Shown here piece by piece: positions 51,122 through 59,651 of a stretch of DNA of 64,000 nucleotides (its first letter is position 1; every line of letters starts with the position of its first letter). A model generated the notes under the pieces. That model saw nothing but the letters and a program-made list of their open reading frames with translations. It was not told the DNA's origin and made no database searches. The stretch is from JBEDUK01 sp963781595. Its GTDB lineage: Bacteria > Actinomycetota > UBA4738. Location: assembly GCA_963781595.1 (NCBI GenBank), contig CAWAGG010000006.1, positions 1,302,001 through 1,366,000 on the forward strand. Direction: 5' to 3'. The translations under genes were made by a program, and so were the position numbers.

Positions 51122-52888
51122 ATGGCAGAACCGACGAAGGCGAGCACGAGATCCGTCGACGGCCGGATGCTGTCGCTCGCCGAGGGGTCGGGACCCGCGC
51201 TCGCCGGGCTGGTCGCGATCGGCCTGGCGACGACCGCCACGTACGTTGGCCAGGGGCTGCTCGTCGCGCATGTGATCGCCGGCATCTTCGATGGCCAGAC
51301 GGTCGGCTCGCTGGCGCCGCTCCTGATCGGCGCCGTGGCGCTGCAGTTCGTTCGGGCGTTCCTGCTGTGGGTCCGCGAAGCTCGCGCGATGGCCGTGGCC
51401 GGCCGGGTCAAGCGAACGATCCGGCGGCGTCTGTACGCGAAGCTCCTCGCGCTGGGTCCTGGGTACGTGATCCGGCACCGGAGCGGCGATCTCACGACCA
51501 CCTTCGTCGACGGGGTCGAGGCGTTGGAGCGCTACGTGGCGCTGTTCGTGCCGCAGATCTACATCTCGATCATCGGAGCTGCCGCGATCGCGGGGTTCAT
51601 CTTCCTCCTCAGTCCCGTCGTCGGGGCGGTCGTGCTCGGGTGCGCGATCCTGGTGCCGATCGCGCCGTTCGTCGCCACGCGCTACTACCGCAGCCGAGGT
51701 GGCGAGTGGTGGAAGGTCTACCGGCGCATCTACTCGGAGAACCTGGACGCGATCCAGGGGATGAGCACCCTGAAGGCGTTCGACGCGAGCGTTCGCCGTG
51801 GCCAGGACCTGCACGATGAGTCGAAGTCCTTCGCCGACGCGTCGATCCGGTTGACGTTCACGTCGTCGCTGTTCAACGGGATCGTGGGCTTCAGCGAGAG
51901 CGCAGGGACGGCGCTGTCGGTGGGTATCGGCGCGCTCCTGCTGGCCAAAGGGGAGCTGTCGGTCACCTCCCTGCTGGTGATCCTGCTCCTCGCCCGGGAG
52001 TGCTTCCGACCGTTGCACGACCTCCAGGAGGCCTACCACTCGGGGTACGTGGCGATGTCGACCGCTGCCGGGATCCGCGCGCTCCTCGACACCGAGCCAG
52101 AGGCGCCGGAGCCGTCGGATCCCCGAGCGGCGCCGGACACCCATCGGGCACGAGGCCTGGCCGTTTCGTTCCGCGAGGTCACCTTCGCGTACCGTGCGGG
52201 CGGTCGCAGGGCGCTGGACGGGCTCTCCCTCGACGTACACGCCGGTGAGACGGTTGCCCTGGTCGGACGCTCGGGTGCCGGCAAGACGACGGTCGTCTCG
52301 TTGCTCCTGCGCTTCTTCGAGACGCAGGAGGGGCGGATCCTCGTGGGTGGCCACGACATCCGATCGATGGGCGCGGCGGACCTCAGACGCCTCATCGCCG
52401 TCGTCTCACAGGACACGTATCTCTTCCACGCCACCGTTCGGCAGAACCTGGTCCTCGGCAAGCCTCACGCCACCGACGAGGAGGTGGAGTCCGCGGCGCG
52501 AGCAGCGGAGGCCCACGGATTCATCTCCCAGCTACCCCAGGGTTACGACACCGTGGTCGGCGAACGAGGGATGAAGCTGTCGGGGGGCGAGCGCCAGCGG
52601 ATCGCCATCGCGAGGGCGATCCTGAAGGATGCGCCGATCCTGGTCCTCGACGAGGCGACGTCCAGCGTCGATGCGGCGAACGAAGCCTCGATCCAGCAGG
52701 CGCTCGTGCGTGTGAGCCGCGACCGCACCACCTTGGTGATCGCGCATCGCCTCTCGACGGTCAGGGATGCGGATCGGATCGTGGTCCTCGATGCAGGCCG
52801 GGCGGTCGAGGCCGGCGACCACGAGGCGTTGATCGGCGACGGCGGCGCCTACGCCCGCCTGGTCGCGGCGCAGGGCGGCGTGGCATGA
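51122..52888 (+). CDS. ABC exporter half-transporter 1 (CydD-like)
   Basis: 588 residues. Six membrane helices (about 20-310) and a nucleotide-binding domain (about 345-585) with Walker A GRSGAGKTT, signature KLSGGERQRIAIARA, Walker B ILVLDEATSSVD and the His switch AHRLST. The membrane part is CydD-like (FVDGVEALERYVALFVPQIY), the group that exports glutathione/cysteine or, in other cases, handles siderophores with an exporter fold. ATG 51122 follows gagggg at 9 bases; ATG 51113 is nearer but badly spaced. It overlaps the next half-transporter by 4 bases. Probably derepressed when the Fur-family regulator lacks metal. Confidence 0.9.
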   Translation: MAEPTKASTRSVDGRMLSLAEGSGPALAGLVAIGLATTATYVGQGLLVAHVIAGIFDGQTVGSLAPLLIGAVALQFVRAFLLWVREARAMAVAGRVKRTIRRRLYAKLLALGPGYVIRHRSGDLTTTFVDGVEALERYVALFVPQIYISIIGAAAIAGFIFLLSPVVGAVVLGCAILVPIAPFVATRYYRSRGGEWWKVYRRIYSENLDAIQGMSTLKAFDASVRRGQDLHDESKSFADASIRLTFTSSLFNGIVGFSESAGTALSVGIGALLLAKGELSVTSLLVILLLARECFRPLHDLQEAYHSGYVAMSTAAGIRALLDTEPEAPEPSDPRAAPDTHRARGLAVSFREVTFAYRAGGRRALDGLSLDVHAGETVALVGRSGAGKTTVVSLLLRFFETQEGRILVGGHDIRSMGAADLRRLIAVVSQDTYLFHATVRQNLVLGKPHATDEEVESAARAAEAHGFISQLPQGYDTVVGERGMKLSGGERQRIAIARAILKDAPILVLDEATSSVDAANEASIQQALVRVSRDRTTLVIAHRLSTVRDADRIVVLDAGRAVEAGDHEALIGDGGAYARLVAAQGGVA

Positions 52889-54726
52889 GCACCGTCGCCG
52901 AACGCGTCGAACGGGCCGAGGCGGACGCGCACGCTCGGCGCGGCTTGGTCGCGCGGCTGCGGCCCCTCCTGAAGGTGCTTCGGCCGCAGCGCCGGCTGCT
53001 GATCTCGGCGGTCCTGATCGGGATCGCGAACCAGGCCCTGGCGATCGCGAGCGCGGTCGTGGGCGCGTACCTGGTCGGCAGCGCGATCACCGGTGCATCC
53101 GTGCACGATCTGCAGGCCGGGCTCGTCGTCTTGGTCCTGCTGATCCTGCCGAGGGCGATCCTGCCTTCGTTGGATTCGTTCCTCACCCACGTGATGGCGT
53201 TCCGAGCGCTCGTCGACATCCGCGGGACCATCTACGACGCGTTCGAACGACTTGCGCCGGCGTTCCTGCTCGAACACCGATCCGGCGACCTCGGCGCGAC
53301 GGCGATCGCTGATGTCGAAGCCCTGGAGGTGTTCTTCGCACACACGCTGAGCCCGATCGTGGTCGCGGCCATCGTTCCGGCGGCCGCGGCGCTCGCGTTG
53401 GCGTTCTTCAACCCGCTGCTCGTGCTCGTGGTGGCACCGTTCCTGGTGGCGGTGGCGACCGTCCCGGGATGGTTACGGCATCGAGCCGAGGCCCAGGGGC
53501 GCGACTACCGCGAACGCCTCGGCGAGCTGAACGCCGAGGTCGTCGACTCCGTTCAGGGGATCCGCGAGGTCGTGACGTTCGACCGAGGCGAGGCCCAGAT
53601 CGAGGCGCTGACCTTGCACGACCGGGAGTTGCAGCGAGCGAGGGTCGCGCACGGCAAGCGCGCCGGTATCGAACGGGCGGCGATCGACTCGCTCGTCACG
53701 CTGGGGATGCTCGTCATCTTGGCGGCCGCGGCGGCGCTGGTCGTGGCGGGCCGCCTGTCGCCTGCGGTGTTCCCCGCGGCGGTCGTCCTGGCGGCGTTCG
53801 CGTTCGCGCCGGTGATGAGCGTCGCGCAGGTCGCCAAGGAGTTGAACGTCGTGGCGGCGGCGGGCGCGCGGGTCGACGCGATCCTCGAGGCGCCTCCGGC
53901 GGTCGTCGAGCGCGATGTCGCCCCGCCGGCCTCGCCGGTCGAGCCCCGTATCCGGTTCGAGCACGTGTGTTTCCGGTACGCGCCGAACCTGCCCGACGCT
54001 ATCGCGGACGTCGATCTGAGCGTCGCGCCTGGCGAGACCGTCGCGCTGGTCGGGCACTCCGGCGCTGGGAAGTCGACGTCGATGCACCTGCTGCTGCGAT
54101 TCTGGGACGTCGCCGGCGGCCGCATCGCGATCGGCGGGCACGACGTCCGGGACCTGCCGCTGCGAACGCTCCGAAGCCTCATCACGTTCGTTCCGCAGGA
54201 CGTGTATCTGTTCCATTCATCGGTGCGGGAGAACATCCTCCTCGGCCGACCGGATGCATCCGAGGTTCAGGTGCGCGCCGCCGCGCGCCAAGCGCTCGTC
54301 GAGGACTTCGTCGAGGACCTCCGGGACGGCTACGAGACCGTCGTGGGCGAGCGGGGGGCGCAGCTCTCCGGCGGGCAGCGTCAGCGGATCGCCATCGCGC
54401 GCGCAGTGCTCCGGGATGCGCCGATCCTGGTGATGGACGAGGCGGTGTCGAACCTCGACGCCGAGAGCGAACGGGCGCTTGGGACAGCCATGGACCACGC
54501 GAGAGCGGGGCGAACGACCCTGCTCGTCGCACATCGACTCTCGACCATCATGACGGCCGACCGGATCGTCGTCCTCGACGGCGGTCGTTCGGTCGAGTCG
54601 GGAACGCATGCCGAGCTGATCGCGAAGGGTGGGACGTACGCGCGCCTCGTGGCGTCACAGCGCTTCGAACCGACCCCTGATGGTTCCGCGCGATCGCCGG
54701 CCGGCGACGGGATCGGTTCGCGCTAG
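52885..54726 (+). CDS. ABC exporter half-transporter 2 (CydC-like)
   Basis: A 613-residue partner of the preceding gene: six helices (about 35-320) and an ATPase domain with Walker A GHSGAGKST, signature QLSGGQRQRIAIARA, Walker B ILVMDEAVSNLD and AHRLST. The Walker B is followed by Ala-Val instead of the partner's Ala-Thr, a common asymmetry in heterodimeric exporters, though both ATPase sites keep the catalytic Glu. ATG 52885 overlaps the first stop (ATGA). No cytochrome bd genes are next to it, so a Cyd role is not supported; metal control points rather to a metallophore or thiol. Confidence 0.9.
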   Translation: MSTVAERVERAEADAHARRGLVARLRPLLKVLRPQRRLLISAVLIGIANQALAIASAVVGAYLVGSAITGASVHDLQAGLVVLVLLILPRAILPSLDSFLTHVMAFRALVDIRGTIYDAFERLAPAFLLEHRSGDLGATAIADVEALEVFFAHTLSPIVVAAIVPAAAALALAFFNPLLVLVVAPFLVAVATVPGWLRHRAEAQGRDYRERLGELNAEVVDSVQGIREVVTFDRGEAQIEALTLHDRELQRARVAHGKRAGIERAAIDSLVTLGMLVILAAAAALVVAGRLSPAVFPAAVVLAAFAFAPVMSVAQVAKELNVVAAAGARVDAILEAPPAVVERDVAPPASPVEPRIRFEHVCFRYAPNLPDAIADVDLSVAPGETVALVGHSGAGKSTSMHLLLRFWDVAGGRIAIGGHDVRDLPLRTLRSLITFVPQDVYLFHSSVRENILLGRPDASEVQVRAAARQALVEDFVEDLRDGYETVVGERGAQLSGGQRQRIAIARAVLRDAPILVMDEAVSNLDAESERALGTAMDHARAGRTTLLVAHRLSTIMTADRIVVLDGGRSVESGTHAELIAKGGTYARLVASQRFEPTPDGSARSPAGDGIGSR

Positions 54727-54786
54727 CGAAAGCGCGCCAAGGTCTCCGAGTTGGTCAGGTGGCTTTACTACTACGATCCACCACCA

Positions 54787-56133
54787 TCAGCCGATCCCTT
54801 CCGTCGGGCCGATCGGCGAGATCAGCGTCGCGGGGTCGACGGCCGGCCCGGTGGCGTCGACCGCGCCGAGTGTCACTGCGTCCCGGTGACGGAGCGGCGT
54901 GGTGAATCCGACGATCGCGCTCAGGCCGGCTGCGGCGGCGCATATCGCGAGCGCCGCTTGCACGTTCAGCGATGTCGCCAGCACCCCAGCGACGGCTGCT
55001 CCGAACGGTTGCCCGCCCCACGCGACCATCCGTGCCGCGGTGTTGACCCGACCTTGGAGATGCTCCGGCGTCACGGTCTGGCGCAGCGAGATCCCGTTCA
55101 CGATGACCAGCGAGTTCGCAGCCTGCCAGAGCGCGAGCAGGACGACCCCGAACCCGAACGATCCGTTCGCCGCGAGGGCCAGGACGAACACCGCGTTGAG
55201 TGACAGCCCGATGAGGGAGAGCCACGTCACCGGAACGCGCTTGACGAGCAAGTGGAGCGACGCGCTCGCGGCCAGCGCGCCGGCGGCCGCGGCAGCGAAC
55301 AGCACCCCGATGGCGGCCGAATCCGATGACAGCCCGATCGCACGGACCGCGTAGACGACGAGCAGGCCGTACACCGCGCCGGACGTGAAGCTGTTCCCGA
55401 ACCCCAGCAGCGTGAGCGCTCGCACCACCCGCTGGTGCCCGAGGAATCGCAGGCCTTCGCGCACGTCTGCGAGGGTCCGGCGCGCGACGGCGCGATCACG
55501 TGGTCCGGCCGGGCGGCGGGAGTTCAGGCCGCGCGGGATCGTCGCGATGCAGAGCGCGGAAACCGCGTAGGAACCCGCGTCGACCAGGATCGTGTTCGCC
55601 GGGCCGATCGCGAACGCCAGGATGCCGCCCAGGGACGGCGCCGCGATGCTGACGATCGACCAGGCGGACTACATCACGCTGTTCGCGGTGACGATCCGAT
55701 CGCGACCGACGAGGTAGGGGAGGGCGCCGAAGTTCGCCGCGTCGAACCACACGAACGCCGTCGCTGACAACGCTGCCACGACATAGATCTGTGGAACCGT
55801 CAAGATCCCGAGCGCCGACGCGGCCGGGATGCTCGCGAGGAGCAGGACGTTGAGCATGTCGCAGGCCACCATCAGCCGGCGTCGATCGACGCGGTCGGCG
55901 ACGGCGCCGGCGAACAGGCCGAACACCAGGTACGGGAGCACCTGGATCGCCGTCAACGTCGCGGTCTGCAGTGGGGACCCGGTCAACTGGAACACCAGGA
56001 TGGGGAGCACGACGAGCGTGATCTCGGTGCCGCCCAGCGAGACCGTCTCTCCCACGAAGTAGCGAAGGAACGCGCGGTCGCGCAACAGGGATGGGCCTCG
56101 GTCCGACGCCCCGTCCAGACCAGCGCCGTCCAT
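54787..56133 (-). pseudogene. MFS transporter with an in-frame stop
   Basis: Read through, this is a full 12-helix major-facilitator protein of the multidrug/enterobactin-exporter type (ALPYLVGRDRIVTANSVM before the break; LLGFGNSFTSGAVYGLLVVY after). A TAG codon at 55671-55669 interrupts the frame, in ANSVM-stop-SAWS, where homologues usually have Gln, so a single CAG-to-TAG change is likely. The frame is otherwise unbroken on both sides. I use ATG 56133, 6 bases after a TATGGT box, as the leaderless start; ATG 56157 would overlap the promoter. It is a recent pseudogene, an error, or a suppressed stop. Confidence 0.8.
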
Positions 56134-56139
56134 CGCCGC

Positions 56140-56167
56140 ACCATATCGCTGTTGCATAGACTTGCAA
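56140..56167 (-). promoter_or_regulatory. MFS promoter with a Fur-family box over the -35
   Basis: Minus strand: -35 TTGCAA (56167-56162), a 16-base spacer, -10 TATGGT (56145-56140). The box TTGCA-TAGACT-TGCAA (56152-56167) is the best palindrome of the four and covers the -35. Confidence 0.7.
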
Positions 56168-56262
56168 GAGCCGACCGTGCGCAGGGCCCGGCCCAGCCCC
56201 GCCAGGTTCGCCCGGGTGACGGGTCTACACTCCGGGTTCAGGCGCCGGCGAAGGAGGCACGC

Positions 56263-57036
56263 ATGGGAGACCTGGTCAGGCTCGAGGTGGACGACGGCGT
56301 CGGGACGATCCTGCTGAACCGTCCACCGATGAACGCGATCAACAGCGACCTCACCGTCGACCTCGCCGATGCCGCCATGGAGGCCACGACCCGTGATGAC
56401 GTCAGGGCCGTCGTGCTCTACGGGGGCGAGAAGGTGTTCGCCGCCGGCGCCGACGTGAAGATGATGGCCCCGATGAACCCGGCCCAGATCAAGGTCATGA
56501 TCGCCACCCTCCAGGAGGTCTTCAACCGGGTGGAGGAGATCCCCAAGGTCACGATCGCCGCGATCACCGGGTACTGCCTGGGCGGCGGCTGCGAGCTGGC
56601 TATGACCGCCGACTTCCGGTTCGCCGGCGCGTCGGCGAAGCTCGGTCAGCCCGAGATCTCGCTCGGCGTGATCCCCGGAGCCGGGGGGACCCAGCGGCTG
56701 CCGCGGCTCGTGGGCCCGGCGAAGGCGAAGGATCTGATCTACAGCGGGCGGCTCGCCTCGGCCGACGAGGCGCTCGCGATCGGGCTGGTCGACCGCGTCG
56801 TGCCCGACGACCAGGTCTACGCGACCGCGGTCGAGGAGGCGAAACGCTACGCGAGCGGCCCGCTGCAGGCGCTGCGCGCCGCCAAGGTGGCCGTGAACTG
56901 GGGCTCGCGGGGCGACGTCCGTTCGGGCCTGGTGATCGAGCGCGAGGTGTTCGCCGACCTGTTCTCGACGGATGACCAGAAGGAGGGCATGCAGGCGTTC
57001 GCCGACAAGCGGAAGGCCGAGTTCACCGGCACGTGA
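56263..57036 (+). CDS. Enoyl-CoA hydratase/isomerase (crotonase family)
   Basis: A 257-residue crotonase: oxyanion-hole segments FAAGADVKMM and GYCLGGGCELAM, and the two catalytic Glu positions of hydratases, in GGGCE and GQPEISLGVIPGAGGTQ. It should add water to trans-2-enoyl-CoA in beta-oxidation, the step after the acyl-CoA dehydrogenases found elsewhere in the window. ATG 56263 with aaggagg 5 bases upstream; a TACACT box at 56226-56231 is the likely -10. The GTG of the GNAT gene overlaps its stop. Confidence 0.93.
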   Translation: MGDLVRLEVDDGVGTILLNRPPMNAINSDLTVDLADAAMEATTRDDVRAVVLYGGEKVFAAGADVKMMAPMNPAQIKVMIATLQEVFNRVEEIPKVTIAAITGYCLGGGCELAMTADFRFAGASAKLGQPEISLGVIPGAGGTQRLPRLVGPAKAKDLIYSGRLASADEALAIGLVDRVVPDDQVYATAVEEAKRYASGPLQALRAAKVAVNWGSRGDVRSGLVIEREVFADLFSTDDQKEGMQAFADKRKAEFTGT

Positions 57037-57533
57037 GCCCGAGCGAGCCTCCCGTCCATCCCGACGCCCCGATCAGGCCGGCACGAGACCAGGACCTGGA
57101 CGCGCTGGTCGGGCTCTTCGGCCTCCTCGACGAGATGCAGCGCCCGTGGCGCGTGTTCGAGCCGCGCGCGGATCCGCTCGCGGAGGCGGCAGCGCGGTTC
57201 CGCGAGGCGATCGACGATCCGAACGCGCACCTGATCGTCGCGCAGGACGGCGGACACGTCGTCGGCATGGGCATGGGGAGGATCGCGGCCGTCTCGTCCA
57301 GCTCGGACGAGCCCGCGCTGGACGTTTCGAACGTGATCGTCCTGCCCTCCCACCGCGGACGCGGGATCGGGTCCGCGATCGCGCGCGACCTGGCCGACTT
57401 CGCGCGCCGGGGCGGCGCGAGGCTGGTGACCCTGCGCGTGTTCTCGGGCAACGACGAGGCGATCGCGTTCTGGTCGCAGCTCGGATTCCGGCCGCGGTTC
57501 GTCCAGATGTTCTCCGACGCTGAAGACCTCTGA
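57033..57533 (+). CDS. GNAT acetyltransferase
   Basis: A 166-residue GNAT protein (IRPARDQDLDALVGLFG, the acetyl-CoA motif LPSHRGRGIGSAIARDLADF, and FSGNDEAIAFWSQLGF). GTG 57033 overlaps the hydratase stop (GTGA), so it is coupled to it. The substrate is unknown; the closest look is to aminoglycoside- or amine-type acetyltransferases. Confidence 0.85.
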   Translation: MSPSEPPVHPDAPIRPARDQDLDALVGLFGLLDEMQRPWRVFEPRADPLAEAAARFREAIDDPNAHLIVAQDGGHVVGMGMGRIAAVSSSSDEPALDVSNVIVLPSHRGRGIGSAIARDLADFARRGGARLVTLRVFSGNDEAIAFWSQLGFRPRFVQMFSDAEDL

Positions 57534-57670
57534 TAGTGCCTCTGAGCTGCAACGATGGCTCGTCGGGGTCGAACGTCGTCCTGCGGTGCATGGGTTCGCC
57601 ATCAACGGGAATGCATCCGAGGCCGATACCGGTTCGTATACGGAGCAAGCCGAGTCCGAAAGGCGCGAAC

Positions 57671-57880
57671 GTGAGGGATGAACCGCTCAGCCTCCGAGGC
57701 GCCCCCGTGCGCCCGCTCCCGCGGCCGAACCGCTCATGGACGGCCGGGCGCACGTGTGCGACGGAAGGCTGCACCACGAAGCTGTCGATCTACAACCGAC
57801 AGCAGTTCTGCTGGGTTCATGAGCCCGTGAAGTTCCACCTCGCGCGCGGGAAGCGACGGTCGTCGAAGCAAGCCGCCTGA
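57671..57880 (+). CDS. Small Cys/His zinc-binding-like protein
   Basis: About 69 residues. The C-terminal half TCATEGCTTKLSIYNRQQFC followed by WVHEP is a conserved small motif (C-x4-C...C-x2-H) seen in actinobacterial proteins of unknown function. The rest is basic. GTG 57671 with gaaagg upstream is chosen; a longer frame from 57536 has no promoter or ribosome site. A strong hairpin terminator follows 24 bases after the stop. Confidence 0.6.
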   Translation: MRDEPLSLRGAPVRPLPRPNRSWTAGRTCATEGCTTKLSIYNRQQFCWVHEPVKFHLARGKRRSSKQAA

Positions 57881-57903
57881 CCAGCGTCGGATCGAGAGCG
57901 AAC

Positions 57904-57936
57904 CCCGGCGGGCCCGATCACCTCGGGCCCGCCGGG
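57904..57936 (+). terminator. Hairpin terminator
   Basis: Fourteen-base perfect stem CCCGGCGGGCCCGA / TCGGGCCCGCCGGG with a 5-base loop, between the zinc-binding-like gene and the MBL gene. It is the most stable hairpin in the window. Confidence 0.8.
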
Positions 57937-57953
57937 CATCGAACGGCCGTCGG

Positions 57954-57959
57954 TAGGAT
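57954..57959 (+). promoter_or_regulatory. -10 box that fixes the MBL gene start
   Basis: TAGGAT overlaps an in-frame ATG (57958) that therefore cannot be the start; ATG 57970 is 10 bases downstream, the leaderless spacing. Confidence 0.6.
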
Positions 57960-57969
57960 GAAAGCCGCG

Positions 57970-58965
57970 ATGCCGGCGTTCGACTCGGGGCTTCGGTTCG
58001 AACGGATCGTCGTGCCGACGCCCTTCGCGGTCGGTCCGGCGAACGTTTACGTGATCACCGCCGAGCCGCTCACGCTGATCGACACCGGGACGAACACGCC
58101 CGAGACCGAGGCGGCGTTGATGGCGGGGCTCGCCACCGCCGGGATCCCGCCAGGGCGGATCGAACGGATCGTGATCACGCACGGGCATCCCGATCACTTC
58201 GGGCTGGCGCCCAGGATCCGCGAGCTGTCCGGCGCCGAGGTCCTGATCGGCGCCGCCGACGTGCCGAAGGTGGTCTCGAACGGTTCGATGTTCCGCGCGA
58301 CCGGTCGGCTGCTGCTCAGCGAGGGCATGCCCGTCGAGACGCTGCTGGAGATGGGCGATCGGCAGAGGCGGCAGGACTTCCGCGACCTGCATCCGGCCGT
58401 GGAGGGTATCGTCGCGCTCCACGGCGGCGAGAGCCTGTCGTTCGACGGGTTCGAGCTGCAGGTCCTGCACCTGCCCGGGCACACCGCCGGGCACGTGTGC
58501 CTGTGCGACGACGCCAGCGGCGTGCTGTTCAGCGGGGACACGCTGCTGCTGAACATCACGCCGAACCCGCTGCTCGAGCCGGACCCGGCGGATCCGTCGG
58601 AGCGGCGGCGCTCGCTCGTGGAGTACGTGGGCACGCTGGACCGGCTGGCGGCGATGCCGCTGACGGAGGTGTTCCCCGGCCACGGGCCGCCGATCGAGGA
58701 CCCGCACGCGCTGATCGAGGAGATGCGCGATCACCACCGCCGGCGGTCGGCGGACCTGGAGTCGCGGCTGACGCCCGAGGGCAAGACCGGCTGGCAGCTG
58801 GCGAACGAGCTGTTCCCGTCGCTGACCGGGTTCGACAACTTCCTCGCCGTCTCCGAGGTCGTCGGACACATGGACCTGCTGGTCGATGCGGGCCGCGCCC
58901 AAGCGGTCGCGCGCGACGGGGTGACGTTCTACTGCAGCGTCCCGAACCCCGTATCGCTCGGCTGA
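57970..58965 (+). CDS. MBL-fold metallo-hydrolase
   Basis: A 331-residue metallo-beta-lactamase-fold protein. Metal ligands are THGHPDH, the His in LPGHTAGHVCL, the Asp in FSGDTLLLN, and FPGHGPP. The C-terminal 100 residues form a helical/winged-helix cap (EEMRDHHRRRSADLESRL, FDNFLAVSEVVGHMDLLVDAG), as in LACTB2-like enzymes, so it may be an RNase or a thioesterase. The start is ATG 57970 rather than 57958 because of the TAGGAT box. Confidence 0.88.
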   Translation: MPAFDSGLRFERIVVPTPFAVGPANVYVITAEPLTLIDTGTNTPETEAALMAGLATAGIPPGRIERIVITHGHPDHFGLAPRIRELSGAEVLIGAADVPKVVSNGSMFRATGRLLLSEGMPVETLLEMGDRQRRQDFRDLHPAVEGIVALHGGESLSFDGFELQVLHLPGHTAGHVCLCDDASGVLFSGDTLLLNITPNPLLEPDPADPSERRRSLVEYVGTLDRLAAMPLTEVFPGHGPPIEDPHALIEEMRDHHRRRSADLESRLTPEGKTGWQLANELFPSLTGFDNFLAVSEVVGHMDLLVDAGRAQAVARDGVTFYCSVPNPVSLG

Positions 58966-58975
58966 GGCCGGCGCG

Positions 58976-59440
58976 TCAGTACGTCGTGTTCGACGTCGTG
59001 GCTACCGTGATGAGGAGGATCGTCAGAAGCGCCCCGCCGACGCCGACCCAGCCGAGGACGATCCCGGCGATCGCCATCCCGCGTCCGGTCTGCTGACCGC
59101 CCGACCGGTCGATCTCGCCCTTCGCCTTGTAGCCGAAGATCAGCGCGAGGATCGAACCGATCCCGTACATCCAGACGATGCCGAGGACGAGCGCCGCGAT
59201 CGCGAAGCCGTTCGTCCTCGTGGGGATGTAGACGGGCTGTGCGACCTGCGGCTGCGGCTGCGGCTGTGGCTGTGGCACCCCTGGTGCATCGGGGCTCGGC
59301 ACGGACCTGGTCCGATAGTCGTACCCGCAGAACCGGCAGATCACTGCCTCGGCGCGGATCTCCTCGGCGCAGATCGGGCAGCGCTTCATCTCGACCGCAG
59401 GGCCTGTCCCCTCCGGCGGCGAACCGTCGTCGATCGTCAC
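58976..59440 (-). CDS. Zinc-ribbon membrane protein (DUF4190-like)
   Basis: 154 residues. A short acidic start precedes a zinc ribbon (CPICAEEIRAEAVICRFCG), a Gln/Pro linker (QPQPQPQPQ), and two membrane helices (FAIAALVLGIVWMYGIGSIL, GMAIAGIVLGWVGVGGALLT) with the conserved GYKAKGEIDRSGG between them, as in DUF4190. GTG 59440 with gagagga 8 bases upstream; the frame to 59833 lies antisense to the Kelch gene. Unknown function, probably a small membrane sensor or assembly factor. Confidence 0.75.
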   Translation of the reverse strand: MTIDDGSPPEGTGPAVEMKRCPICAEEIRAEAVICRFCGYDYRTRSVPSPDAPGVPQPQPQPQPQVAQPVYIPTRTNGFAIAALVLGIVWMYGIGSILALIFGYKAKGEIDRSGGQQTGRGMAIAGIVLGWVGVGGALLTILLITVATTSNTTY

Positions 59441-59651
59441 CGTGGCTGTCCTCTCGCCTCGCCCTCGGGCACGCCGAACGGTACGCCGGGGTGGACCTGG
59501 GGGCAAGGAGGCGACGATGCGCAGACGATCGCGTCGGCTGGTCGGGATCCCGTTGCGGGTCGCCGTCACGTAGAGTTGTTCGCTCACCTTACGGAGGCCG
59601 TCGGGTCTCCACGTCGTGCATCCCCAAGGTTCGTTCCACGAGGAGGTTCGG

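Noticed and set aside
51122..54726. True CydDC of cytochrome bd assembly
   Set aside because: No cydA or cydB is adjacent, and the promoter carries the metal-regulator box, so only CydDC-like is claimed.
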